A stretch of DNA of 64,000 nt. Source: CAVQEK01 sp963711495 (lineage in GTDB: Bacteria > Bacteroidota > Bacteroidia > Cytophagales > Cyclobacteriaceae). Both the position numbers and the translations under genes were made by a program. Where the stretch lies: the NCBI GenBank assembly GCA_963711495.1, contig CAVQEK010000013.1:992001-1056000 (forward strand). Reading direction: 5' to 3'. This document shows, one piece after another, positions 46,255 through 56,646 of this stretch (position 1 is the first letter of the stretch; each line of letters begins with the position of its first letter). Below the pieces are notes generated by a model that saw only the letters and a program-made list of their open reading frames with translations, searched no databases and was not told where the DNA came from.

Positions 46255-47150
46255 AAACGTTACCGTCATCCTCGGGCATCACGTTCCGGCCATACGTTTT
46301 GGCCTGCAAGGATCGGGTAGAAAGAATAAAATTGTCAAATACATCTAGATAAAAAAAGTCCCCTTTCGAGAGGGGATTTAGGGGTGTGTGATGATATACT
46401 AAGTGATGGTTAATACGCCTCTGCCGTGGTTCGTGTCCTCACGAAACACCTTGTGGGACCATAAAAAGTACCCTCTAGAGCGGGGATTTAGGGGTGTGTT
46501 AATAGACAATATACATCAAACACAACCCATTGTCTTCAAACAGATTTTTCAGCACTCCCCCGCATGCCAAATGCCTACCATTCAGCATGACGTTTCAAAA
46601 TATCCCCTGCCGTGGTTCGTGTCCTCACGAAACACCTTGTGGGACCATAAAAAGTCCCCTCTTGAGCGGGGATTTAGGGGTGTGTTAATACACAATATAC
46701 ATCAAACACAACCCATTGTCTTCAACCAGATTTTTCAGCACTCCCCCGCATGCCAAATACCAACCATTCAGCATGACGATACTAAATAGAAATTGAAAAT
46801 ATCTGGCATCATACTCCCAACACATCAGAGTCCCCTTCGGGTGACGTCTGAGTAGAATTTGGTAGAATTTTGATTAGAACGTTATGTTAAGAAAGCGTTG
46901 GAACGGCAAAACAGCGGGGGTGCGCCAGCCTTGAGCGTGGAAGCATTGTTTTGCCTTGATTTTTCTTTGGTTCCGTTTCTTTTCATCCAAGGAAAAGAAA
47001 TGAACTTCCAACAGCATTGGCTAAGCTCAACCCGCAAGCGACTGTCCATCACCCATCTCCATACAGCGAGAAAGAAAAGGACATCACAGACATCTTACTC
47101 CCAACACATCAGAGTCCTCTCACCAGTGACTCTGCTGAGAACCTGAAAAA
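46255..47150 (+). repeat. repeat mosaic of C, D, E, B and A elements
   Basis: A C copy (about 46262-46325) and three D copies (near 46355, 46465 and 46650) are followed by B-like arms. Two E hairpins (gtggttcgtgtcctcacgaa, near 46425 and 46607) and one A copy (core about 46942, with attgttttgcc variant) are present. The block E-D-B is repeated almost exactly about 185 bp apart (46425 and 46607). No gene is supported. Confidence 0.85.
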
Positions 47151-47190
47151 TCCAAAAATCCATCAATCCAACCAATCCAAATTCAGACAA

Positions 47191-47220
47191 TAAAAAAGCC
47201 CCGAATAGATCAGGGCTTAA
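47191..47220 (-). terminator. rho-independent terminator of the minus-strand gene
   Basis: Read on the minus strand, AGCCCTGA pairs with TCGGGGCT around a 5-base loop (one A/C mismatch) and is followed by six Ts. It lies 24 bases after the stop of the minus-strand gene. Confidence 0.85.
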
Positions 47221-47243
47221 GGTAAATGAAAAAAACAACCTTG

Positions 47244-47951
47244 TTACTGGTTCGCAGTCGTAGTATCCTCGGGGACCTCCGGAGCATTGCTGGTACTGCT
47301 GCGCCTTCCCAGATCACGAATACCGCGGGCATTGCCATAGGTATCGTAAAAGACCGGTTGTTTTCGCTTGATCTTGTAAATGAGCTTGTCCAGCCGGTTG
47401 GACAGCAGGTTGTCCATATCGCGGAACAGGATCGACAATTGTTTGGTGTTGGCCGGATTCAGGCTGAGCCGGCCTTCCTGCCTCTCCGTCAGCGCCTTGA
47501 ATTGATCAATGCTTTGTTTCAATTCATCGCTGTCCTCCGCCGTTACCAGGTAGTCCTGCAGGGGCCCGGCCAATTTCGACGCTTCCTGGTAAATCAGCAG
47601 CGCCGTTTCCGCAGCACTTTGATCACTGGCATAACGAATATCGCTGTAACTTTGGTTGAAAATAGCCATCAGTTCGTGGTTTTGCTGCCCATAGGCATAA
47701 GCATGACCGGCAGAAGCAATTTCCGATGCCACCTCAGCCATGTGGTCCTTGGCCAAAGATTTCGCATTGGTAACACCGCTGGTATCGATACCGCGGGATA
47801 CCGATAACTGGTCAATACCAGCCAGTTTTTCATTAAAGATAGTCACTTCCACCGTCAGGGGCCCATAAGTATTAATGATGGCGGCATTGTCATCAAACAC
47901 CTGCTTGATGGCGGTGTAAGAACGGTGCTTGTTCTCTTGATTGTTATTCAT
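47244..47951 (-). CDS. hypothetical helical protein, unknown function
   Basis: This is the only confident minus-strand gene. The 235-residue protein is almost wholly helical and acidic, without signal peptide or membrane segment. It has a conserved-looking centre (KALTERQEGRLSLNPANTKQ and MDNLLSNRLDKLIYKIKRKQ, about residues 150-190) and a low-complexity C-terminus (Ser, Thr, Pro, Glu). I recognise no domain. Its own terminator follows, so it is an independent unit unrelated to the polysaccharide operon. Upstream of it lies a strict 21-bp repeat array, which may be part of its leader. Confidence 0.8.
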   Translation of the reverse strand: MNNNQENKHRSYTAIKQVFDDNAAIINTYGPLTVEVTIFNEKLAGIDQLSVSRGIDTSGVTNAKSLAKDHMAEVASEIASAGHAYAYGQQNHELMAIFNQSYSDIRYASDQSAAETALLIYQEASKLAGPLQDYLVTAEDSDELKQSIDQFKALTERQEGRLSLNPANTKQLSILFRDMDNLLSNRLDKLIYKIKRKQPVFYDTYGNARGIRDLGRRSSTSNAPEVPEDTTTANQ

Positions 47952-48108
47952 AATAAAATAATTTAAGGTGTAACATTAAATATAAAAGCCGGTCTGCAGA
48001 CCGGAAAATTGCCGGAACAAAAGGGTAAAGTGCGCCATGGTTACGGTAAGGCGATCGCGAAGAAGGCAAAAGAAAGTGGGCCCAACGCTTCGGGCCGGAG
48101 GCGCAAAG

Positions 48109-48440
48109 CAAAAGATGCCGCAAAAACCACTTCGGATAGCTCCAAAAAGGCAAAAGATACCCTGCAGATCGCTTCAGAAACCTCTCAGCAGGCAAAAGAC
48201 AACCGCAACCTGACAAAAGGTAAGTCACGCCTGACAAAAGGTCCGTGTAAATCCGCATAAGCCTGCATGAAAAACGCATAAGCCTGCAACAACATGACAA
48301 AAGATCAGTCCAATATGACAAAAGGTTAGTCGAGCCTGACAAAAGATTAGTGCAAAAACGCAAAAGACAGATCACGCCTGACAAAAGGTTAGTCGAACCT
48401 GACAAAAGGTTAGTCCCGCATGACAAAAGTTCGGCAGCAC
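48109..48440 (-). repeat. strict 21-bp repeat array upstream of the minus-strand gene
   Basis: The motif caaaag (or cataag) recurs at 48109, 48151, 48193, 48214, 48235, 48256, 48277, 48298, 48319, 48340, 48361, 48382, 48403 and 48424, always on a 21-bp grid, with diverged units filling 48130 and 48172. The best units read cctgacaaaaggttagtcg. On the + strand it encodes heptads (AKDxxxx, TKGxSxL) but is broken by stops after 48260. On the minus strand a frame (47944-48570) stays open through the array with LLSGxTN heptads. Whether it is coding is unresolved. Confidence 0.85.
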
Positions 48441-48830
48441 GATAGAATGGAATGAAATAACATGATTTTAAATAACAGGTTGAATGTAAAATTAATATAC
48501 ATGGAATATTCGGAAAGCGCGGTGGCTGTTTTCCGGAAGGATGTTCTGTATGGTGTATAGTGCTGTTCAAAATAAATAAAAAGGGCTTTTTAGATCATTC
48601 AAAACAGGGATAATAAAAATAATTCGTTTAATTCGAATGAAATAAACCCTTCTGCGCCTGTAATAATTTTAAAAATAACAATAAAAAAATTAATGTCAAT
48701 GTTTTTTTTTGATCCTGTGATGATATCGATGACTATCTTACTTTATTCAGTGATCATGATAAAAAACAGACGTACATCAATTTGTAATAACGCAATCTAT
48801 CCTGAAAGAATCGAAAGTATTATTCCGCTC
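48441..48830. other. AT-rich intergenic region
   Basis: No repeat family and no gene is recognised in 390 bases. The composition would suit a promoter for the minus-strand gene, but I find no exact CAAAnnTA (the reverse of TAnnTTTG). Confidence 0.35.
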
Positions 48831-50016
48831 ACATGCTTGCCAAATACCTGCCATTTAGCATGACAGTTAAAAATAGGGCTAATAAACATTGAACACCATA
48901 CATCCCGCTGCCGTGGTTCGGTGTCTTCACGAAACACAGAAAGAACCCCAACAGCCGACCCATTACGTCATCCTCGAGCATCCCTGCGACGCCCCGCGCG
49001 ACAGGATGCGAAGGATCTGGCCGAAAGAACCGCACAAAGTCCCCTCTCGAGCGGGGATTTAGGGGTGTGTTAATATACTAATACACCAACATAAAACCAG
49101 CCCGTTGCATCCAACCAGATTCTTCAGCGCTCACCCGCGTACTAAAAGCCTACCATTCAGCATGACGTTTCAAAATGGTAGATGGTAACAGATAATAATG
49201 AGCATTATTCCAAAAAAATAGCGCTGGCCGGGTAAAATAGCGGGCCAGCGCAAGCCCTGAGGGTAGAAGCATTATTTTACCTTGATTTTTCTTTGGTTCC
49301 GTTTCTTTTCATCTAAGGAAAAGAAATGAACTTCCAAGGGCACCGGCCATGCACAATAGCAGGCTATTTGCCTGGGCAAGTCGACGCCAAAAAAAGATGC
49401 GATCTAAGTCCCGTTGCCTTTAACCAGATTCTTCAGCGCTTGCCCACAAGCCAAACGCACCGGGCTTCAGAATGACGATATAAAATGGAAATTGAAAATA
49501 TCGTACATCATACGTATAGTGAGAACCCCAACGCCAACCCATTACGTCATCCCCGAGCATCCCTGCGACGCCCCGCGCGTCAGCATGCGAAGGATCTGGT
49601 AGAAAGGACCACACAAAGTCCCCTCTCGAGCGGGGATTTAGGGGTGTGTCAAAACACAATATCGATCAAATGCAACCCGTTCCATCCAACCAGATTCTTC
49701 AGCGCTTGCCCGCGTACTAAAAGCCTACCATTCAGCATGACGTTTCAAAATGGCCCCTGCCGTGGTTCGTGTCTTCACGAAACACAGATAGAACCCCAAA
49801 GCCAAAACCCATCGTCATCCTCGAGCATCCCTGCGGTGGCCCGTGCGCTGGAATGCGAAGGATCTGGTCGAAAGGACCGCAACAAAGTCCCCTCTCGAGC
49901 GGGGATTTAGGGGTGTGTTAAAACACCATATCGATCAAATGCAACCCGTTACATCCAACCAGATTCTTCAGCGCTTGCCCTCAAGCCAAACGCACCCGGC
50001 CTCAGAATGACGTTAA
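48831..50016 (+). repeat. repeat mosaic with three C-D-B doublets and one A unit
   Basis: Doublets lie near 48966-49165, 49548-49742 and 49810-50015, with D at about 49036, 49615 and 49886. E hairpins precede two of them (about 48908 and 49755). One A unit (core about 49268) separates the first two. Short ORFs here follow the repeats and are not genes. Confidence 0.85.
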
Positions 50017-50020
50017 AAAC

Positions 50021-50071
50021 AACATCAGCGATTCAGCAATCAAACAAACCGGCACATCAAAACATTCAATC
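50021..50071 (+). repeat. octamer leader array before a GT4 gene
   Basis: Six 8-bp units (aacatcag, cgattcag, caatcaaa, caaaccgg, cacatcaa, aacattca) follow repeat B and lead to the ATG at 50072. Confidence 0.65.
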
Positions 50072-51115
50072 ATGAACGTTAATATTTTCTTCCGCAGCAG
50101 CCGTCCCGGAGCCAACAGCATTGAGGAACTCTTCAGCACCGTCATAAATTCATTTCCGAAATCCATAAACTGCCAACGACTGGAGATCCCCTTTGCCAAC
50201 GCTTCTCCGGGAAGCATCATGCAAAACCTGCGTTTTTCCAGAAAAAACCGGGCTGATCTCAATCATATTACCGGTGATGTTCACTACCTGGCCCTGGCTT
50301 TGGGCCGGCATACGATCTTAACCATTCATGATTCGTATTCTGTCTTAAAAGGCCCATACCTGAAAAAGTTGATACTAAAACTATTGTGGTTCTGGTTGCC
50401 GGCCATGATCGTCAAGCGCATCACCACCATATCGGAAAAATCAAAAATGGAAATAGAGACGATCGTTCCCTTTGCGCGCCACAAGATCCGGGTGATCCCC
50501 AATCCGTACAACCCCCTTTTGCTTGCAGATGAACACTTATCCCGCAAAGCGGAATCAAGAATCTTGGATGCCGAAAATCGATCTTCGGCAAAACCGGTGA
50601 TCCTGCATATCGGTACCAAGGAAAACAAAAACCTCGAAGGCACCATAAAGGCGCTGGATAAAATAAACTGTAAACTCATTATCCTCGGCAAAGTCGATGA
50701 GGCACAGGCCAACCTGCTTGCCAGGCACAACATCGATTTTAAAGCTTATTTCAACCTGCCCTATGATGAAGTGGCAGCACTCTATCACCAATGTGACCTG
50801 GTGTGCTTTGCCTCGCTATACGAAGGATTCGGGATGCCCATCATTGAGGCTCAGGTTATCGGAAAGCCGGTGGTCACCTCCAACATTGCCCCCATGCCAT
50901 GGGTGGCCGGTGGTGCTGCCTGTCTGGTCGATCCGTACGACGTGCATTCCATCCGACAGGGCATTTTGAAAGTGCTTGAACAAGCCGACTTCCGTGCGGA
51001 ATTGATCCGCAATGGCTACGAGAATGTGAAGCGCTTTGAACCGGAAAGGATTGCCTCTATGTACACGGAAGTATATAGAGAAGTCATGGGAAAACAAAGG
51101 AAAGCCACGGCGTGA
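50072..51115 (+). CDS. glycosyltransferase family 4 (GT-B)
   Basis: The 347-residue GT4 enzyme opens NVNIFFRSSRPGANSIEELF. It contains NHITGDVHYLALALG (about residues 68-82), LTIHDSYSVL, VIPNPYNPLL and the donor motif FASLYEGFGMPIIEAQVIG (about 248-266). It is paralogous to the gene at 38542, sharing motif order and the IRQGILKV tail. Repeat blocks isolate it on both sides, so it is probably a single-gene or two-gene unit with the GT4 1.2 kb downstream. Confidence 0.88.
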   Translation: MNVNIFFRSSRPGANSIEELFSTVINSFPKSINCQRLEIPFANASPGSIMQNLRFSRKNRADLNHITGDVHYLALALGRHTILTIHDSYSVLKGPYLKKLILKLLWFWLPAMIVKRITTISEKSKMEIETIVPFARHKIRVIPNPYNPLLLADEHLSRKAESRILDAENRSSAKPVILHIGTKENKNLEGTIKALDKINCKLIILGKVDEAQANLLARHNIDFKAYFNLPYDEVAALYHQCDLVCFASLYEGFGMPIIEAQVIGKPVVTSNIAPMPWVAGGAACLVDPYDVHSIRQGILKVLEQADFRAELIRNGYENVKRFEPERIASMYTEVYREVMGKQRKATA

Positions 51116-52220
51116 AAAACAGCACGAACAACCCCCAACCTTTCCATCATCCTCGTGCATCCCCGCATTGGCCTACGCGCCGGAATACGAAGAACCTGGA
51201 AGCACCCCCTGCCGTGGTTCGTGTCCTCACGAAACACAGATAGAACCCCAAAGCCAAAACCCACCGTCATCCTCGAGCATCCCTGCGACGTCCCGCGCGT
51301 CAGCATGCGAAGAATCTGGTGGAACGAACCGCACAAAGTCCCCTCTAGAGCGGGGATTTAGGGGTGTGTCGACAATATAAAACAAATACATCCCGCTGCC
51401 TTTAACCAGATTCTTCAGCGCTTGCGCTCAAGCCAAACGCTCCAGGCTTCAGAATGACGGTTCAAAATGAAATTGAAAACATCGAGCACAATACATCAAA
51501 TACTATGTTGGAAAACGAAAAAAGCGCAGGCCCGGCTCCCGATTGCTATCCGGGCAGCGGGGGTGGGAAGGCATTGAGCGCGGAAGCATTATTTTGCCTT
51601 GATTTTTCTTTGGTTCGTTTCCCCTGCCGTGGTTCGTGTCCTCACGAAACACAGAAAGAACCACAAAGCCAACACCTACCGTCATCCTCGAGCATCCCAG
51701 CGGTGCCCCGTGCGTCGGCATGCGAAGGATCTGGTGGAACGAAACAAAACGTAAAAAGTCCCCTCTAGAGCGGGGATTTAGGGGTGTGTGATGATATACT
51801 AAGTGATGATTAATACACTGCGGAATCCAATTGGTTTTTGTTAAGGAGGGGAAAAACCCCCGATTCCATCCAACCAGATTCTTCAGCGCTAACCCGCGTA
51901 CTAAAAGCCTACCATTCAGCATGACGTTTCAAAATGGCCCCTGCCGTGGTTCGTGTCCTCACGAAACACAGATAGAACCACAAAGCCAACACCCACCGTC
52001 ATCCTCGAGCATCCCTGCGACGCCCCGCGCGTCAGCATGCGAAGGATCTGGCCGAAAGAACCGCAAAAAGTCCCCTCTAGAGCGGGGATTTATGTGTGTG
52101 TTAATACACCATATTGATCAAATACATCCCATTGCCTTTAACCAGATTCTTCAGCACTCCCCCCATACCAAATACCTGCCATTCAGCATGACAGTTAATA
52201 AAAGAAAAAGGAACACTCAA
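51116..52220 (+). repeat. repeat mosaic with E, C, D, F, B elements and a truncated A
   Basis: C copies near 51146, 51265, 51680 and 51998; D near 51337, 51757 and 52068; E hairpins near 51208, 51622 and 51940. One F element (about 51786-51870, with ggaggggaaaaacccccg) is present. The A copy with core near 51585 is cut inside its hairpin (ggttcgtttcc) and joined directly to E, which marks a recombination point. Confidence 0.85.
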
Positions 52221-52275
52221 CACTTCAAAGCAATCATGCGAGAGACACTTCAGGAAACAGGTTAACCATAAAACA

Positions 52276-53412
52276 TTGAAAAAAAAGGTACTCATCTTTT
52301 ACGATTACTTTACACCCGCTTACAAAGCCGGCGGGCCGATCCAGTCCCTGACCAACCTGGTAAGACTGCTCCACAACCATTTCGATTTTCACATCTTTAC
52401 CACCAATCAGCACCTCGATGGAACGATACTAAACGTGTCGACCGATACCTGGACCATTTTGAAGGAAAGGCCCGGGTCTTTTACAGTACCCGGGACCATC
52501 GGCATTACAACACTGTTCAGGCGATCATCTGGCAAACTGCCCCCGATGTAGTCTATCTCAATGGCATGTTTTCACTGTTGTGTGTGGTCTATCCTTTAAT
52601 GGCGCTGAGAAGGTCATCACAAATCAGGGTGGTGATGGCCCCCAGGGGTATGTTGCAAAAAAGTGCCCTGGAAATCAAACCAAGGAAGAAAAATATATAT
52701 TTATGGGGACTGCAAAAATTCTTGCTTAATCGAAAGCGTTTGAAATGGCAACTCACTACAGAACAGGAACTAAATGAATTTAAATGGGTATACCCCAATG
52801 CTGGTAAAACAAGTCTGGTGGGCAATGTGCCTAAATTGGTTTCCGAAACCCATGTCAACCGTAAGAGGACAGAGAATGGGACCACCCGGTTGTTGACCGT
52901 GGCCCTGATCAGTCCGATGAAAAATCATCACCTGGTATTGAATGCGTTAGGAAAAATAAAAAATAACGTGGAATACGATATGTATGGGCCTGTGAAAGAT
53001 CCGGACTATTGGGAACTATGTCAGGAAAAGATCAAGGGGCTGCCGCGACATATTCGGGTACGGTATAAAGGAGAAGCTGAACCTACGGTTATTGAACAAT
53101 TATGGAAACAATACGACTACTATATTCAACCCAGTCAAAGCGAAAATTTCGGGCATGCCATTTTTGAAGCGTTAAGCGCCGGACTTCCGGTGATCATCAG
53201 CGATCAGACGCCCTGGAGAGATTTGGCCAATAAAAAAGCCGGGTGGGATGTTCCACTTAAAGATCCTGAAGCCTTGAAGGAAGCCATTCAATGGGCAATA
53301 GATATGAAACAGGAAGAATACAACCAATGGCGAAAAGGAGCCAGACAACTTGCTATGGATTTTCTCGGCCCATTCCGATTTTGAATCGGCCTACCTCAGG
53401 TTGTTTGAATAG
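52276..53412 (+). pseudogene. glycosyltransferase family 4, two frameshifts
   Basis: The TTG start gives KKKVLIFYDYFTPAYKAGGP. A one-base break near 52450 shifts the continuation (DHFEGKARVFYSTRDHRHYN to APDVVYLNGMFSL) into the frame that runs from 52566 with APRGMLQKSALEIKPRKK and the donor motif QSENFGHAIFEALSAG. A second break near 53355-53370 restores AHSDFESAYLRLFE and the end at 53412. The corrected length is about 378 residues. It is paralogous to the GT4 at 40672 and probably functional if the breaks are sequencing errors. Confidence 0.8.
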
Positions 53413-55194
53413 TAAGAATAAGAACACATCGAACACGATACATCCGATACTATATTAGAACTGACAATACAAAAAGTGCGCAGGCCCGAGCTCCCGGTTG
53501 ATATCCGGGCAGCGGGGGTGGGGGAAGGCCCCGAGCGGGGAAGCATTATTTTTCCTTGATTTTTCTTTGGTTCCGTTTCTTTTCATCTGAGGAAAAGAAA
53601 TGAACTTCCAGGCACAACGGCGATACGAAAAAACTGGCTTGAGGCTAAGTCAATAGCAAATAACGATATAAACAACGTTCCGTTGCATTCCACCAGATTC
53701 TTCAGCGCCCAACCGCATGCCAAATGCCTACCATTCAGAATGACGTTCCAATATGGGCATACAAGTATGAAAAAAATACAGAAAGAACCCCAAAGCCAAC
53801 ACCTACCGTCATCCTCGAGCATCCCTGCGACGCCCCGCGCGTTGGCATGCGAAGGATCTGGTCGAAAGAAACATAAAAAGGCCCCTCTTGAGTGGGGATT
53901 TAGGGGTGTGTCGAGAATATAAAACAATACATCCCGTTGGCTTTAACCAGATTCTTCAGCGCTTGCACTCAAGCCAAATGCTCCAGGCTTCAGAATGACG
54001 GTTCAAAATGAAATTGAAAACATCGAGCACAATACATCAAATACTATGTTGGAAAACGAAAAAAGCGCTGGCCGGGTAAAATAGCGGGCCAGCGCAAGCC
54101 CTGAGGGTAGAAGCATTATTTTACCTTGATTTTTCTTTGGTTCCGTTTCTTTTCATCCAAGGAAAAGAAATGAACTTCCAAGCGCAATGGCTATGGCCAA
54201 AAGCTGGCTATTTGCCAAGTCAAGTCAACACAAAACAAAAAAAATGCAATTAACATCCCGTTCCATCCAACCAGATTCTTCAGCGCTCACCCGCGTACTA
54301 TAAACCTACCATTCAGCATGACGTTTCAAAATGGCCCCTGCCGTGGTTCGTGTCCTCGCGAAACACAGAAAGAACCACAATGCCAACCCATTTCGTCATC
54401 CTCGAGCATCCCTGCGACGTCCCGCGCGTCAGCATGCGAAGGATCTGGTCGAAAGAACCGCAAAAAGGCCCCTCTTGAGTGGGGATTTAGGGGTGTGTCG
54501 AGAATATAAAACAATACATCCCGTTGGCTTTAACCAGATTCTTCAGCGCTTGCCCTCAAGCCAAATGCCTGCCATTCAGCATGACGGTTCAAAATGAAAT
54601 TGAAAACATCGAGCACAATACATCAAATACTATGTTGGAAAACGAAAAAAGCGCTGGCCGGGTAAAATAGCGGGCCAGCGCAAGCCCTGAGGGTAGAAGC
54701 ATTATTTTACCTTGATTTTTCTTTGGTTCTGTTTCTTTTCATCTAAGGAAAAGAAATGAACTTCCAAGCGCAATGGCTATGGCCAAAAGCTGGCTATTTG
54801 CCAAGTCAAGTCAACACAAAACAAAAAAAATGCAATTAACATCCCGTTCCATCCAAACAGATTCTTAAGCGCTCACCCGCGTACTATAAGCCTACCATTC
54901 AGTATGACGTTTCAAAATGGCCCCTGCCGTGGTTCGTGTCCTCACGAAACACAGAAAGAACCACCAAGCCAACCCATTACGTCATCCAGAGCTTCCCTGC
55001 GGTGCCCCGCGCGTTGGCGCGAAGGAGCTGGTTGAACGAAACAAAACGCACATAGTCCCCGCTCGAGAAGGGATTTAGGGGTGTGTCGAAACACAATATA
55101 GATAAAACACAACCCCGTTGCCTTTAACCAGATTCTTCAGCGCTAACCTCCATACCAAATACCTGCCATTCAGCATGACGATAAAAAATAGAAA
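53413..55194 (+). repeat. repeat mosaic with three A units and three C-D-B doublets
   Basis: A cores near 53542, 54112 and 54698; C-D-B doublets near 53808-54000, 54390-54585 and 54980-55175; E hairpins near 54335 and 54917. The 586-bp block holding A, B, E, C, D and B is present twice in tandem (about 54000-54590 and 54590-55175), nearly identical at first and then diverging. No gene is supported in these 1.8 kb. Confidence 0.85.
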
Positions 55195-55773
55195 TTGGAA
55201 ACATCTAACTCCCTACATTCATTGGAAACAGACCTCACAAAATATGATAATTCCTGGTATGATCCGGGAGCGGGATTGTTGAAAAGATTCCTTTGGTATT
55301 TCACCAATGCGTTGTTCTTCATTAATCCCCTTAACCCTTCGAGCGGGATAAAAATATTCCTGCTAAAACTATTTGGTGCCAACATAGGCAAAGGCGTTAA
55401 CATCAAACCCGGAGTTAATATCAAATATCCGTGGTTGCTGGAAATTGGTGATCATGTCTGGCTCGGCGAAAAAGTGTGGATAGATAACCTCGCCAAAGTG
55501 GTCATAGGCAATAATGTATGTCTTTCACAGGGGTGCATGCTATTGACCGGAAATCACAATTATAAAAAAGTCACTTTTGATCTTATTACCGGACCGATCA
55601 CTTTGGAAGATGGTGTCTGGATCGGTACAGGAGCGATAGTTTGTCCGGGAATAATATGCCGTAGTCATAGCATCCTGACTGTAAATTCAGTAGCGACAAA
55701 GGAGATGGAGTCCTATGCGATATATCAGGGAAATCCAGCCAAAAAGGTCAAAGAGCGTATTATTAAAGATTAA
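55195..55773 (+). CDS. WcaF-like acetyltransferase (left-handed beta-helix)
   Basis: The 192-residue protein has a short N-terminal YDNSWYDPGAGLLKRFLWYF region and hexapeptide repeats (about residues 60-185). The HNYKK motif (about 120, with the catalytic-type His in TGNHNY) is characteristic of WcaF/NodL-type O-acetyltransferases. The TTG at 55195 lies inside the tail of a repeat B copy (gaaattggaaac resembles the repeat sequence), so the next in-frame TTG at 55222 is an equally possible start. It would O-acetylate the polysaccharide or a precursor. Confidence 0.85.
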   Translation: METSNSLHSLETDLTKYDNSWYDPGAGLLKRFLWYFTNALFFINPLNPSSGIKIFLLKLFGANIGKGVNIKPGVNIKYPWLLEIGDHVWLGEKVWIDNLAKVVIGNNVCLSQGCMLLTGNHNYKKVTFDLITGPITLEDGVWIGTGAIVCPGIICRSHSILTVNSVATKEMESYAIYQGNPAKKVKERIIKD

Positions 55774-55887
55774 AAGAATTAGTGGCACACAGCGTCGCCC
55801 AACCAAAGCGGTGGTCTCTGGCGTCACACTGATAGGCCGGCATCGACTCAACAACAAAACAAATCACCAAATCACCAAATCAACAAT
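55774..55887 (+). repeat. spacer ending in an octamer leader array
   Basis: From 55841 six 8-bp units (catcgact, caacaaca, aaacaaat, caccaaat, caccaaat, caacaata) run into the ATG at 55888. Confidence 0.65.
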
Positions 55888-56646
55888 ATGAAGATCTCCA
55901 TCATTACCGTCGCCTATAATGCCGCGAAAACGATCGGTGAAGCTATTGAATCTGTTTGGACCCAGGATTATCACGATGTTGAATACATTGTCATAGACGG
56001 AAATTCCAGCGATGGTACGGTAGAAGTTATTCGTTCCAATAAAGATAAGATCACCCAATGGCTCAGTGAACCGGACAAAGGCATTTACGATGCCATGAAC
56101 AAAGGCATCGCCATGGCAACCGGTGAGGTGGTGGGCATGCTCAATGCCGATGACTTTTATGCCAGCCTCCGTGTGCTTTCCAAAGTTATGAGAGAATTTA
56201 AGGATCCACGGGTGGATGCCGTGTTTGGAGATATCGTTTTTCAGTCCAAAGACAACCTGGAAAAAACCGTGCGAACATATTCCTCGAAACGATGGCACCC
56301 CGGGAAATTTGCCTGGGGATATATGCCGGCACACCCCTCTTTTTTTGTGCGGAGAAAATATTATGATGATTTGGGCATGTTCAAAACCGATTATCAGATT
56401 GCCGCCGATTATGAGTTGTTGATCCGTTTTTTGTATGTGCACCAGTTAAAATATCGGTACATACCGGAGAAACTGGTAAAAATGCGTACCGGAGGGGCCA
56501 GCACCAGGAATCTGCGAAGTAACATTATACTTAACCGGGAGATCATTCGCGGTTGCAGGGAAAATGGCGTGCGCACCAACGTCGCCATGGTCTACAGCAA
56601 ATATTTTAGGAAGATCTTTGAGTTGATCCCGGGAAGGATGCGATAA
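55888..56646 (+). CDS. glycosyltransferase family 2
   Basis: The 252-residue GT-A enzyme has KISIITVAYNAAKTI (residues 2-16), VIDGNSSDGT (about 34-43), SEPDKGIYDAMNKGIAMATG (about 56-75) and the metal motif MLNADD (about 80-85). This form, with SEPDxGIYDAMNKGI, is typical of colanic-acid WcaE-like and related transferases. The last codons (RMR) and the stop TAA are already part of an octamer repeat array that continues for 400 bases. Confidence 0.88.
   Translation: MKISIITVAYNAAKTIGEAIESVWTQDYHDVEYIVIDGNSSDGTVEVIRSNKDKITQWLSEPDKGIYDAMNKGIAMATGEVVGMLNADDFYASLRVLSKVMREFKDPRVDAVFGDIVFQSKDNLEKTVRTYSSKRWHPGKFAWGYMPAHPSFFVRRKYYDDLGMFKTDYQIAADYELLIRFLYVHQLKYRYIPEKLVKMRTGGASTRNLRSNIILNREIIRGCRENGVRTNVAMVYSKYFRKIFELIPGRMR

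Noticed and set aside
47226..47807. 193-codon + strand ORF opposite the minus-strand gene
   Set aside because: The minus-strand frame has a better composition, a natural start and a terminator. The + frame is its shadow and begins in the terminator.
48009..48260. 82-codon + strand ORF at the 21-bp repeats
   Set aside because: Lys/Ala-rich heptads break down at in-frame stops within the same array and there is no recognisable domain. I treat it as part of the repeat, though an old coding origin is possible.
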